Positions 1-12,600 of a stretch of 64,000 bases of DNA are shown here, in pieces (the stretch's first letter is position 1; the number at the start of each line of letters is the position of its first letter). The notes under the pieces were generated by a model. That model was not told where the DNA came from, ran no database searches, and was given only the letters and a program-made list of their open reading frames with translations. Made by a program: the position numbers and the translations under genes. Source of the DNA: Sinotaia quadrata (Eukaryota; Mollusca; Gastropoda; Architaenioglossa; Viviparidae); NCBI GenBank assembly GCA_028829895.1, contig CM054177.1, forward strand, positions 39,801,564-39,865,563. Direction: 5' to 3'.

Positions 1-389
1 CTCTGTTGACTTTTCCTTCCGAGATATTTCTAACTTTAAATAAGAATAAATGGAAGTAAGTGGAGTCATATAAAACTACACAGTGACTGTATTCATAAGA
101 GAAGGTATTATGTCATCAAGTACAGTTATGAACAACGTGTGTACATTCACTAAGCTGCCATTAACTGTTGAATGAATGGAATATGAATGGAGTATAGTAT
201 GTTATAAATTGAAGACTAGTATTCATGTGTGGTGTTAGGTCCGGTGGAGTGGACTTATAAATGGTAGTTATTATGAAAGCACCTCTCTCCTTCCTGCATT
301 AGCTAAAATTATAGGCAGAGTCCATATTCCAGCATTGGACTGCAAAGTAACTCTGGATGATGTAATAGACTGCTGGAACTAAAGTGATA

Positions 390-657
390 CATGTACCTTG
401 AATTACTAAGAATGAAATAATGTGTTTAAAATATAATTTATTATTCCCGCATTGTACAGTGAAACATATTTTCTCATCTTGATATGGCAGAGTTAATCCA
501 TTATGATTTTACCTTGGCACATTTATTAATCAACCAAGGGAGGCACTCCATCTGTTCTCATGGGTACGATGGAAAATATTTGCCAGATTTGGTGTGCGCA
601 CTATTTTTAAATCACAAACTGATGGTGCCAGAGAGCTGGAAAGGATTTATTACTACT
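390..657 (+). repeat. Left arm of an inverted repeat pair
   Basis: This segment is the diverged reverse complement of about 2970-3260. Matching blocks include TTTTCTCA(T/C)CTTGATATGGCA, the stretch around GTTAATCC, and GGTGCCAGAGAGCTGGAAA near 627-645. The similarity stops near 657, where reverse-transcriptase coding sequence on the other strand begins. A short apparent ORF across it is not conserved in the other arm. It is probably part of a dispersed repeat; the family is not recognised. Confidence 0.6.
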
Positions 658-1790
658 ATTAGTATATGAAAATAAGGTGACATTAAACAGAAATTTACCT
701 ATTTTCATAGTAAATGCCAGCTTGTCTCTATCCTCTAGTTTAATAGGTACTTGCCATAAATCTATAGCCAGAAACGACATTTGCAAAATATTGAGCATTT
801 CTTAACTGTGTGAACATTAAGTTGACATCTGGTAATCTGTCCCATTGGAATTCAGTGATCACACTGAATTTGCATTAGTCAACACACATCGATGTGTCCC
901 ATCTTTCTTTCTAAAAATCACAATTAGGCACTGTAAGGTGACTCTGATGGTTCTTTAATTCCATTCCCTAACAAGTTGCTAATTTCAACATTAACACATT
1001 CATCCTTAGAAGGGTGAATGGTTTGCAATGTACAGAAGTGGGCATTATTTAGGTAGCGATGGAATTCCATTAAGGTATGGTGCGATCAGATTTATCTGTA
1101 AGAATGTCAGAAAAACTATGTAACAGCAAGTTAATCTCACTATGTTGCTTTTATCTCAGACCATCAGCCAGAGACCTGCACATCAGTATATGTTTCAGTG
1201 GTTGCAACAGGATATTATGGGTGTGACTGTTAACGTCATCTGCAACAGCCATAGCAAGTTAGGGTATTTTCTGATCTATGTCTGCTGGTGTGCATTCAAA
1301 GTATTGCTTTAGCAGACTGATATATATCTTCTCATTGCCTCGAATTTTAATTCAGTAGTTAGTACATGATACTTTTTCTTTCAAGAGAAATGGTCCCTGC
1401 CAAGTAGAGAGAAACAATAGGACTTTGTGATCAGGTGTGTGTTTGTTGTGCACACCTTTCCTGGTTGTCATTCATTGACACTGATGAAAGAAATGAACAA
1501 ATTGAGTGATGTTTTCAGCCATGCGAGGCCAGTAATAGTGTTGTCGAAGATAGGCCTTAGTTCCAGTCATGCCAGTTTGACCTCTAAGCATTGGTGAATG
1601 TCCCATTTCCAACATATTTACTATATGGTGTGGAAACCATGAGTTGTGAAGAAGCATTTAGCAAGTCTTTCTTCAAAAAGAAAGTACCTAGTTTAATTGC
1701 GTTACAGATTCCACCCCATTTTTCAAGTTCAAAAGAATTGTGCACGGTTGGGTCATTCAACTGGGCCTGGATTGATTCTGCTTGTTTGGG
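607..1790 (-). mobile_element. Ty3/gypsy retrotransposon pol remnant (Gmr1-like order)
   Basis: Read on the minus strand, 1790-1472 gives the start of an integrase: a linker, then a zinc-finger region containing LRQHYYWPRMAENITQFV and ending in a C-x-C-like HQCQ. About 1422-1297 then reads as the GPY/F module that normally ends gypsy integrases (TWQGPFLLKEKV, then RGNEKIYISLLKQYFE). The DDE core that should lie between them is deleted. Downstream, 1015-607 reads as reverse transcriptase fingers and palm (NLLGNGIKEPSESPYSA, KKDGTHRCVLTNANS, LAIDLWQVPIKLEDRDKLAF). Several stops and frameshifts break it, so it is inactive. Integrase preceding RT is the order known for Gmr1-like Ty3/gypsy elements rather than standard gypsy. 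The remnant is cut off by the repeat arm at 657. Confidence 0.8.
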
Positions 1791-1956
1791 TTAACTGGTA
1801 TTCTACCAGATCTACATCTGCAGCAGATGACGTCATGTGATGGGTCTGAACTGCTGCTGTTGTCACTCTTCACTATAACCGTTTAATCCACCCACTTTTA
1901 AGGTGGTGGACGCACCAACAGACGAATAGAATGATAAACATCGTGAACGACTTTTG

Positions 1957-2059
<103 letters not shown>

Positions 2060-2228
2060 AACACACATTTACCAACTGACAATGAAGAAAACAGTCAAGA
2101 CAACATTACAAGATGAGCTTTTACATAAGGATGAGATGATAAGAAGTTATCGAGATGAATAAAAGTAATAAAAATGTATATCAACAAATAAAATAAAGAT
2201 TTTAAAATAACAGATGTCGTCTAATTAA

Positions 2229-2735
2229 TACCACGTCATATTATAACCACCACCACCTGTATAATTGAATTTAATACCACGTCATATTATAACCACCACC
2301 TCCTGTATAATTGAATTTAATACCACGTCATATTATAACCACCACCTCCTGTATAATTAAACTTAAACCCACGTCATATTATAACCACCACCTCCTGTAT
2401 AATTGAATTTAATACCACGTCATATTATAACCACCACCTCCTGTATAATTGAATTTAATACCACGTCATATTATAACTACCACCTCCTGTATAATTGAAT
2501 TTAATACCACGTCATATTATAACCACCACCTCCTGTATAATTGAATTTAATACCACGTCATATTATAACTACCACCTCCTGTATAATTGAATTTAATACC
2601 ACGTCATATTATAACCACCACCTCCTGTATAATTGAATTTAATACCACGTCATATTATAACCACCACCTCCTGTATAATTGAATTTAATACCACGTCATA
2701 TTATAACCACCATCCTCCTGTATAATTAAATTTAA
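2229..2735. repeat. 46-bp minisatellite, about 11 units
   Basis: Tandem units with a 46-base period, each containing ACCACGTCATATTATAAC then a CCACCTCCTGTATAATT block. Units differ by a few substitutions (ACC/ACT, TTGAA/TAAAC). ACGTCA, a CRE half-site, recurs once per unit. No reading frame is maintained, as 46 is not a multiple of three. Confidence 0.97.
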
Positions 2736-2969
2736 AAATAAACAAAATCTCTTGCATTAAGAACCTATCATCACACTTCACATACACCACTAAAATTACC
2801 CTGGAGAAGAAAATTGAAAGTCATGTTTAGATTTCTTTGCTTAGACGAATGCTGAAGTGATGACTTTGACAGGTTGCCTATATGCGCGTGGGCGGGTTTA
2901 ATCACCAAGTGAGTTGGAAAGGGTTCTAACATTTCCTTACCCTATCGGTAGGTTGAAAAACGCTCGTTT

Positions 2970-3260
2970 TAGGAATAAATTATTTCCAGCTTTCTGGCAC
3001 CATGAGTGAGTGATTTAAAAACAGTGCACACACCAAATCTGGCAGGCATTTTCCAACGTACCAATGAGAGCAGATGGAGTGCCTCCCTTGGCTGATTAAT
3101 AAATGTGCCAAGGTAAAATCCTAACGGATTAACTATGCCATATCAAGGTGAGAAAATCTATTTCACTGATGCAATGCAGGAATTATATTTTAAACACATT
3201 ATTTTTTAATTCTTCGAAATACAAGGCATATGGAAGTCTTTGGTTCCAGAAATTGCTAGA
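2970..3260 (-). repeat. Right arm of the inverted repeat pair
   Basis: Reverse-complement counterpart of 390-657. Similarity extends through TTTAAACACATTATT (3190-3206) and, more weakly, to the TTTGGTTCCAG block near 3239. The two arms enclose the gypsy pol remnant, the CA microsatellite and the 46-bp array. Confidence 0.6.
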
Positions 3261-3297
3261 TCAATGATGACTACTTGTCTTTTAGTGTAATTCATAT

Positions 3298-3500
3298 GTA
3301 ATCAACCAATTATTTCTATTTAATTACTGTAATCAACCAATTATATCTATCTAATTACTGTAATCAACCAATTATATCTATCTAATTATTGTAATCAATC
3401 AATTATATCTATCTAATTACTGTAATCAACCAATTATACTATCTAATTACTGTAATCAATCAACTATATCTATCTAATTACTGTAATCAATCATATATCT
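3298..3500. repeat. 31-bp minisatellite, about 6-7 units
   Basis: Units of GTAATCAACCAATTATATC followed by TATCTAATTACT, with minor changes and a few 1-3 base deletions. Each unit carries TAATCA and TAATTA words like homeodomain binding cores, which is suggestive only. Confidence 0.95.
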
Positions 3501-3504
3501 ATCT

Positions 3505-4335
3505 GTGGTACTAATGCCACCCTAGTTATTGGTTGTAATTATTATTATTAATAATCATCCATAACTAATTACAAGTGGTGAGAATCTTAATTAATGTAAT
3601 TAATATTTTTTTTCAGCCGACACCACTCGTCTCTCTCACTTGGCGCATATATGGGTGCTGTAAACGTTTTCTGTCATCCACAACATTAAAGACAAACATT
3701 TACCGTCACATAATATTTCCGAAAGTGGAGAATTTCTTACCAAAGGAGAAGATAACTCCATCTTTATTCTATATTTAGCGAGCCCCTATCCACCTACTAT
3801 CTCTCCAACATATGGTTATCAATATATGTATAAGACGGTGAATAAATTTAACAATACATTTATTAAATCAACAATAAAATATACATATAACAAATATAAT
3901 GAAAAGATTATTTGACATCAATATTTCCATTCTTATTCACTCTTATATCATAACACATAATTCAGCAGATTAGTGGCAATATAAATCACAGATTAATTCT
4001 TATCAGAAAATAGAAATGGAGTTATAAGTGATAATAGTTTGCACTTGACCTTGTCTAGATGATGTCACAATAATCTTTAGTGAGCTTTCGTACCACTGTC
4101 ACAAGTTTATTGTTCAGAACAGAATTGTCAGTTCTAGGCATGTTTCACTAGCATGCTGTAGAATTTTCCATGAATCGCTATTCTCTTGAGACTAATCTGG
4201 GAGTTCCTTTGCCATATTAGTTCCCACAAGCAGAACAATAATGTAGCAAATTCCAGTAACTTTCTTATACCAGAAATTCTACAATGTGGACAAGAAAGAG
4301 GGCAATTCATTCTGAGAAATTACACCACCTCACTT
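3505..4335 (-). repeat. Dispersed repeat A, copy 1
   Basis: Reverse-orientation copy of a family also present at 16140-17650, 23440-24100, 52165-53215 and 62890-63300. Diagnostic blocks are GCCACCCTAGTTATTGG near 3520, the CACCACTCGT...CACTTGGCG block near 3621-3648, and a TAAATTTAACAATACATTTA block near 3845. Homology with the 16-kb copy continues to about 4290 (CAAATTCCAGTAACTTTCTT). The copies are too diverged and carry too little coding potential for me to classify; a solo LTR or non-autonomous element is possible. Confidence 0.75.
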
Positions 4336-4950
4336 TAAAAAAAAAAATACTCACAAGATGTGATATAAAATAATTTCCTTGAAATTACTTGTTTCAAACA
4401 ACACTTGTTGCCCGATTCACATTAAGGTTTTACTTCATAGAAGTATATTAAAGTTTCACTTCAAAAGAGCACATTATGAGTTTAGGACTCCACTTCATAC
4501 AACGCTCAGAAGTCTCAAACCAAAACATAATCCTAATTCCAACCTAATCGTATATGTTAATATTTATGATACAGCACCGTGATTGTTTGTCAGTAACTAT
4601 ACCATGTCATAATTATGCATACCTAAAAAGAAACCCCGTATCTGTTGCCAGTAGCGTGAATGGAGCGCGAAAACTGCTATGGAAATGTAAGAGTGCAAAC
4701 AATGAAATAACTGTTAAGACAGTCACGTACCTTGAATATGGACCAGGTCACTAGTTTGCTGGGGATCGATTTAACCATAGACATGAATGAACTATCTAGT
4801 GTTCTAGTCTAATGCGAACTACAAGAGTAATGATACACATTGCACGTTACAAGTCAGTTATAAAAATGGCAAATTAGAAGCGCAGTGATGCACACTGCAA
4901 GCCAAAAGATTAGTGATACACACTGTGAATAATAAGTGTAGGATCCACAC

Positions 4951-5098
4951 TGCAAGTTTTAAATGTAATCAAACACACAGCAAGTTTTAAATGTAATCAA
5001 ACACACAGCAAGTTTTAAATGTAATCAAACACACAGCAAGTTTTAAATGTAATCAAACACACAGCAAGTTTTAAATGTAATCAAACACACAGCAAGTT
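4951..5098. repeat. 28-bp minisatellite, 5 units
   Basis: Five near-identical copies of AGCAAGTTTTAAATGTAATC plus AAACACAC. Diverged relatives of the unit occur just upstream (4860-4950), suggesting local expansion. Confidence 0.95.
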
Positions 5099-5144
5099 CA
5101 TTACACAACTGCACTCCTCAGGTGTGCGTAGCAATTGGTGCAAA

Positions 5145-5395
5145 CCTAGCACGGTTTTTTGAGTGTTTACACAATGATCACTAGATTTTCGAGTGTTTAC
5201 ACAATGATCACCAGATTACATAGCAATTGTAAGCCTAGCACGGTTTTTTGAGTGTTTACACAATTATCACTAGATTTTCGAGTGTTTACACAATAATCAC
5301 CAGATTACATAACAATTGTAAACCTAGCACGGTATTTTGAGTGTTTACACAATTATCACTATATTTTCGAGTGTTTATTCAATGGTCACCAGCAA
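5145..5395. repeat. 89-bp tandem repeat, about 3 units
   Basis: CCTAGCACGGTTTTTTGAG recurs at about 5145, 5234 and 5323. Each 89-base unit contains two subrepeats built around GAGTGTTTACACAATNATCAC. Confidence 0.9.
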
Positions 5396-5399
5396 TTAT

Positions 5400-5799
5400 A
5401 ATAATATCTACAGACAAATAATGCCTCGGCGAATTTATCGGCTATACAGATAATTTAGTACAATCCGACCAGAGCTGCGAGTAAACGATTTCCCTCACGT
5501 CTTTAATTAATTAATTTTTAAAATGAAATACGTGAAATAGTAGGATAAACAAAGTTGATAATTAACCTAACAGTGAGACTCCATGCCATACGCTGTGGCT
5601 CTTGCAACCATTTATTAATACAACCACAATCACATAGAACTGCTGGTTACGAAAATAAATCGTTAGTTTACAATTTATATCTTACGACAAGACAAAATTA
5701 ACTTCCAAGATAGTTTTCTTTCCTTCTTTTTATTAACAGATTGAAGTCGAGCACAGTTGTAACTTTCGTTCAATCAACGTCTGAAGCGTTGCACTGACT
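5400..5799. other. Upstream flank, no gene seen
   Basis: AT-rich unique-looking DNA between the minisatellite cluster and the CpG-rich block. I see no ORF, RNA gene or repeat that I can support. Confidence 0.5.
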
Positions 5800-6085
5800 T
5801 GGACAGCTTAGCGAAACCCTGGCCTTGTTTCCTGATTTTTATGAATGGCAGCGAAAAGAAGATCGATACGACAAAGTGCCTGGATTCTCCTCATTGAGAA
5901 CACGTCATGAATCGCCCGCTCTGTCGTGATGGATAAACAATGACGTAGTAAAAGGAAGGGGCGGGACCAACCCGGGCACTCCAGCGTGACGTCACGCAGC
6001 CAGCTAGCCGTCGCGCTGCTTGGCAGTATCTGAGACCGACTGACAGGTCTCTTTGCTGCGAGCTTTTTCATTGGCCCAATCGCGA
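5800..6085 (+). promoter_or_regulatory. Candidate Spred promoter, CpG-rich block
   Basis: A locally CpG- and GC-rich stretch in otherwise AT-rich DNA. It holds a GC box (GGGGCGGG, 5958-5965), a full palindromic CRE (TGACGTCA, 5987-5994), another TGACGT at 5941, and a palindromic CCAAT-type site ATTGGCCCAAT at 6070-6080. It lies about 550-650 bases before the Spred start codon, so it fits a TATA-less CpG promoter. Transcription could be bidirectional. A splice acceptor-like TTTTCACCTTAG ending at 6484 leaves open a noncoding first exon here and a second one running to 6663. The transcription start is not determined. The 87-codon minus-strand ORF across it looks incidental. Confidence 0.5.
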
Positions 6086-6620
6086 AGGGTCATTTACATG
6101 AGAAGTATCAATGTACTAGGAAAAGCTCGTAAATAACCTCTGACTGTCAATGTTTATGTACTTTCCTGGGCCATGAAGATTGATTGTAAATGCTTAATAC
6201 TACTAGCATTACACAATTTAAAACAGTTTAATACTTACATTAGTGCATTATGATAAAGCTATTTGCATAATGGAGCGTGCACTATATTTGAAATCCTGTG
6301 CCTAAGTGACAGTTTAATAAATATATCACTACGCTACCGATGGGGTTTTTTTCCAGTAAGTTACAGAGTAACACATTTAGCAAACTTCATCATTCACATG
6401 ATTTACATAATATTGAAGAAGAGTGACAAAGTAATTATGCGTAGCCAAATATATAATAAAACCTTGTTCGTATTTTCACCTTAGGAACTATTTAGGTCGA
6501 GAGATATTCTTCCACTAGTCGTGATGAGAAGCATTTCCTGTCTAATGGAAAAATAGACAGTACATGTGAAAAATAATTCTGATTTTAGGATACCCGTGGT
6601 AACATCTCGAGCCCCATTGC

Positions 6621-6644
6621 ATGAAAATGCGAAGTCGAAGATGA
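6621..6644 (+). CDS. Upstream ORF overlapping the Spred start
   Basis: A seven-codon ORF (MKMRSRR) whose TGA stop at 6642-6644 overlaps the Spred ATG at 6641-6643 in an ATGA arrangement. Such overlaps can lower initiation or allow termination-reinitiation. The peptide itself need not matter. It is relevant only if the transcript starts upstream of 6621, which is likely given the promoter candidate. Confidence 0.4.
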   Translation: MKMRSRR

Positions 6645-6663
6645 CAAACGATCCTGAAAATGA
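6641..6663 (+). CDS. Spred: Spred coding exon 1 (start codon exon)
   Basis: Seven codons plus two bases (MTNDPEN, then GA). The donor at 6664 is a consensus GTAAGT. The two leftover bases join the first base of exon 2 to make an Asp codon, giving MTNDPENDSGDYLVEVQAQV, which resembles the start of known Spred proteins where a short acidic leader precedes the first EVH1 strand. A tiny first coding exon followed by a very long intron matches the vertebrate gene layout. I chose this from phase and sequence match; a transcript would prove it. Confidence 0.82.
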
Positions 6664-9600
6664 GTAAGTACACTTTAGACCCTTGTTTCCGGGTGCTCTT
6701 AAATCTCGCAGTGTGCTTGAAATACGGGAAGGTGAAAGAATGTAACCGTTCAAACATGGAGGAAAGAAAGACCATTGAGTGGATGTGCATTTTTTAATTT
6801 TATTTTGAGGAATGTTATAATAAGAAAGAATACCACGCAGTTGTAATATATGCTGTTTTAAAGTGTTAAGATTTCACAATTAACAGTGTTATGTTTATGT
6901 CCATTGCTGGAACCCTATATGAGTACTTGACAGAACGGGAAGTGCGTCTCGTGTATTCCATTCATTCATAAACTCTAATGAATGATAAAGGTCACAGGGT
7001 ATTAATCGTGCGCTAGTCTTTCATTCATGCTAATTTTGATAGTTTTCATTTGTCACCATCACGAGTAAAGTGGCTTGCTGTAAATGAACATTATTTCCAC
7101 GAGTGATCTCTTTTGACATAATGTGCATTGTTGTGCTGTAGTTGGATATAAAATGTGCGAGGGTTTGTCGAGAGCTAGTATGAAACTAGCAGGCGAATTC
7201 TTCTTCACAACTCATTATCTTCCTCCAGTAATAAATTGTCATCAGACAGCTTGATTTTATGAATGGATCTTCGAATGTTCATGTATGAACTGAAAAGTGA
7301 TGGACTGTTATATTTAAAATTCTTACTGAATCATAGATTGACTGTCATTAATTTAATCCTATACATGAACTTAATTAAGTTAATCTTTACACAACCACTT
7401 CTGAATACTTTAGGCCTAATTAATAATTGGCGTGTAGTAAAAAATTATAATTATTTTAGTATTTTAAAAACTCTTTATGTGTATTTGACTTTAATTTTTT
7501 TCACCTTACAAGTTACAACTTACATTGTAAATGATTATATGAAGTCTTTATTAATTGAAAAACAAAACAACTAACTCATTTAGTCATTAGCTATAGTAAA
7601 CAAGAGCAAAAATGTTAAATTAAAAGGCATTTAAAAATGTAAATCAGACTTTTGCAGACTAGAATAATGCATTGATATGTGATAATATAATTTTATAAAA
7701 AGAAAGTCCATCATTAGTGCAAGCAGTCTGTCATCTGTGATGAAAGTTATGCTGCATTTGAATACAATATATATATAATATATATATATATATCATATAG
7801 CATTTGAATACAATATATATCAAATAGCAAATTTGATAACATTTAATATAGTCTGTCAAATCTAGCTAGAGATCACTTTAGGAATAGTGTGATGTGTGCC
7901 AGTGTAATGCATGCTTTAAAAGGAAATAAATCATTATTCATATAAAAAAAAAAAAGTAAATGCTGCTTGCACTAAGGTATTGGTTTTATCACAGTAGTAC
8001 TACTACTAGTAGAATCAATCAATAGCAAAAATTTCCTAAGGGCTATAGAAATAGTGACTATCACTTTGGTTTAACTGCTCTTCTTAGTAGTTATGTTATA
8101 TTTCAGTAATTTATTATTAAAAGTTTTTAATATTTAGTAAGTATAGAAAGTATAGAATGAAAGAATTTAAAAAAAATAGTGGTGATGTTATATTTCATTA
8201 ATTTCTTATTAAATCTTTTTAATATTTAGTATAGAGTGAAAGAATTTTTAAAAAAATAGTAGTGATGCTATATTTTATTAATTTCTTATTAAAGTTTTTA
8301 ATACTTAGTAAGTAAAAGTATAGAGTGAAAGAATTTTTTTAAGATAATAGTTGTCACATGCCTATATTTAATGACCCTGTTGCAGTAGACTCAACATTAT
8401 TAATCATTCAATTTATTATATTAGCTGTAATAACTAATATTGACAACAACCCAGGCAGCTTAAGCTATCCTTCAGTCTCCATCACCATGTCAAACCTGTT
8501 CATTTGGGACTTTATTAGTCTAACGTAGCAACAGATAAATTAGCTGACATGCCTTGAGCTGGCAAAGTTATCTTACCCTTTGATTAATTATCATATTATG
8601 ACTTAGATTAGGTAAGACCACTCAAATTTTGAAGTCTGGCCAAATAAGCTGATATTTGCAGGTTATGTACCTCAAAGTAAGTTTGCATACAGAATTTTGG
8701 AGCTCTATCTTTAATAGAAAAAAAGTTATATGACAGTTCAGAGTTTGGCGTAAATTGCAGAAAAACACAGATTTCACGAAGACCCTTTTGAAATGACCAC
8801 ACAACAAAAACTATGAAACATACATAGCTCATCTTTACTATTTCAGCTCTCTGTAACACAAATATATTGCTGATTTTTTTTTTTAAGGATCACAGATGCA
8901 TAGAAAATAAAATACAATCCTGTCAAATTAGCATTTTGTGTAAATTTTCAAAAGGCAAGTGGTCAAGAACTGAATAAAATGTCTCTTTTGGAATCTTGTA
9001 AAATAAAAACTACTTCATGTACATCATCCAAATTTGGTATACTTACTCTTTAGAATATAGACATTTACAGGGTGAAGTTTTAGACAATCTTTTTGTATAG
9101 ATTTAGAAATATAACATCTCAAAAATGTAGTTTCATGCAATAAATCCGCACACTTGTTGAAGAGGAAAAAAGGTAAAATGAAACATTTATTATAATGCAA
9201 TGTTTCTAATTTCTGTAAACGACAGCATGATCATTCTAACTAAATAAAGCCAAAAATTATATTTTCACAATGTATGCATGTACTGATGTAGTGATGTACT
9301 TTAACAATTTTTAAAAAAAACAGTTCAAAACTAGCGAAACTGATGCTCTTTAAGTTTAATTTAATAAAATACTATTAGTGTTAGCTGTTACTATTTACAG
9401 TTTACTTTTTTGTAGTTCAGCAGCAATTGTAATTATTAGTATCTTTATTTTTAATAGGTGTCTATTTGTTTCAAAATATAAGACATTAACATTCTAAAAA
9501 TATCTTGAAAATTGAAAGCTAAAGTCTTTCATAGTTTTACTAATTATATGCCTGCTATATCAGTGTATACTGTATGTCTGTAGTGTGAGTAGCATGTTAC

Positions 9601-12600
9601 TCAACATTGTCCTGATCTCAATTTTTACCAACATCGATTCACTCACTGACTGACTCATGCACTTATTATTATATATATATATATATCTTAACCCTGATCA
9701 GTCATTCAATGAAAATTCTAATTATCATTTACTAGATTGTTTCTTAAGGTCCTAGTTATAATAAAATAATTAAAAGTACTGGTCAGCTACAGACGAACAC
9801 AGACAAAAATCCTTCAGCATTAAGAGTTGTCGTACTTTATTTTGGATTGGTGCTTTATAAAATTAATTTAAAATATCTCCGATTAGTTAATATATTTTCA
9901 AAAAAAGTTCAATCTCATCATGAATCATCGTTTAATCATTTCCATTCTGTATTTTGTGTATAGGATTGTTTTTAATATAAGCATTTTGTCATAACAAATC
10001 ATCACCCTCTTGCGACAATATTTTAAAAGGCCGATATTTAGCTAACTTCGTTAGTGATCAAAATAAAACTTTCTAACAAATCGTAACCTAAAAATAATGA
10101 ATGATCGTTTTACTGTAGCAATATTTCGATGAAATTTAATAGTTTTGTTAAAACTTAACGCAAAATGTTGTTTAGTTGATCCATTTTAATACACATCTGG
10201 TCCAAGATGGCGATCTCTCGTCAACTTCGGCATGGTCAGAAAAAAACTATTAGGGTTTCCCGCATTCATCGCCAATAACACTTCCGATATAGAGACTTCC
10301 GGTTCATATTTTATACCATTTTAAAGGGCAAAAAATGACCTTTTCAACAATATAAAGGAGGCTAACAGATGATAATGGGTTCCAAAGTTATAATGCGTCA
10401 ACATAACACATAATTTGGACTCTCATTTTCTACTAAAAATTAAAAAAAATTAAATGAACTGATGCTTATGTTAAAGGTCATTATCTTAGCCTTCCGTTGA
10501 AATAAGATTTATTTTTATTGGTTGAATTACGGAAGTGTTATAGCGCGTTATGTGACCATACCCAAAACGATGTTGGAGGTAAGCCATTTTCAAATCTCGC
10601 CACGGGCACTTCAGTACGCTTTACCGACTGTGAGTTTATCGATCAAAACGTAATAAATACGTCTTTCAAAAGTACAAACAAAACTTATATTTAACGTTGG
10701 AAGATTCCTTTATTTGTTAAAACAATTTTTCACCATTTCTTTCTTTTAATTACTTAGATAGTTTTGAAAAAGAGTGATGCAGTCAAAAAGTGACGTTGTC
10801 TCCATAGTGGTCTTACCTACTTATATAACATCCACATAATTCCGGCTCAGAACCCCCCTCCCCCCAGCCAACTCTTCTTGGTCACTCTAACAAGTTAACC
10901 AAAATGTGGGTTTAGATAACAAGAACAAAAAAGATTTCTTTTATAAAAAGAGAACAATAGAATTTGATTTCCGAAAATGTGGGTCAACCAAGACTGTCTA
11001 TTTACTGTCCCAACTTTGTTGTTAATTTTTAGCAATAATGTTCATCTGGTTGATTTTGGATTGTGTGGTTCAGATGACTTGACTTTTTTGTTGTTGTCGA
11101 TAGAAGTGAGCTTGCCATCGTTATTTAGCACCTCTTGCCGTTGTTGATGATGTCCCGTCAATGACCATCAGCTCACAACAGGAATAAGGTGTGCACTTTA
11201 GAGTGAACAAGACCATCAACTCAGCAACAAGACAAGATGAAAGAAGGCCAGCACTCTTGGGAACATGCAAAACTGTCCTTTCATTTAAGCATATTCAACC
11301 CTTCTATATGGCACAGGAGTGGTGCGTCTATCTATGCATGGGTCTATCACTTGTATCAGGAACATGAATGACTCTTGGTCAAACTACAAGCTCCATTGTG
11401 TCAATGAATGTAATGTAAATGACCATAATAAAGGCATCCCATACACTGTAAACAGTCACCCACCCTTACTGTCATCCTCCCTTCTGTGTATTTCCATTGC
11501 CCACGCTTGATCAGTGAACTTGACCTCAGTCCTTTACTGCATGTAGCATATGTGGGTAAGCAGGTTGCATAATCAGTTATGTGGCGGTTTTTCTTTGTGG
11601 TCTGGTCTAGGATTTCTTGCAGTTGGTCATATTATATTTATAAGTCCTCTATTTGGAGCATAAGCTTGCACAATGGTGATATTGAGTGGGGTTGCCCTCA
11701 AGCATATGGTGATAAACCTGCTGGAGACTGGCTGACAACTCATGACACTTTGACAGTGTTCACAGTGTCTTTGTGGACAAGAAATCTGACACCATTTTCA
11801 TATTTATCATCTCTGCCAGAGTAGTATAGTCTATGAACATCCTGTGTTGATGTTTCCCCAAGGTTACATCATACTTTGCACAGTCCCATGATGGTCCAAT
11901 GGTATCTGTTCATTTCCTGTGTCATTTCCTCTACCTTTCCAGGCATTCTTAATGTTCTAATGTTCCATGTACCGATGCTGATTTTGTTTCTGGCACAGAG
12001 TTGTGATGGTGATGGATATATTATACTTAACTATATTTGATAGAACTTAAATAATTAATGTCTGAATCTGTTTACAATATTTTTACCGCGTTTTAAAATT
12101 TATTTGATAACTGTTTAGTCATATTCTTTGAAAAAAAAACAACAAAATCTTTTATTGTGGTGATATCTTTTTTTCTTGGCCTTTGTTCAGAAATACTATT
12201 CATTAGCTAAATAATGCATAATTTGGTATAATAATGAAAATTATTTAAGTAAACAGTAAATAAATCATTAAATTTAGCAAAGTAAATTATGAATATTTTA
12301 TTGATCTCATGGGAAAATATGTTGATAACAACAAAAAAAATTAAATATGCATTTGAAGGGTTAATTTCTGCATTCACACCTCTACTCCAGACCTGGTATT
12401 TGTGGTAACTATAGATTCATCCACTCCTACAGATTCACTGATTTGCTGCATTATACTGTTCAATGATTGTTCTTTGCAATTGGTTTCAGTATCACTTTTA
12501 AAAAAAAAAAAACTAAAATATATTTGACTTCTTCATTGTCACTTATTATGTAGAAGGTTTTCATTATTTAGATTTTTTAACTTGCTGTAGAAGTGGGTAT

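Noticed and set aside
5808..6071. 87-codon minus-strand ORF in the CpG block
   Set aside because: No recognisable domain; its composition follows the local GC-rich promoter-like sequence.
10585..10593. ATG TTG GAG followed by GTAAGC as an alternative Spred first exon
   Set aside because: It ends in phase 0 and exon 2 requires phase 2; the frame that would fit has a TGA with no ATG after it. 6641-6663 fits both phase and sequence.
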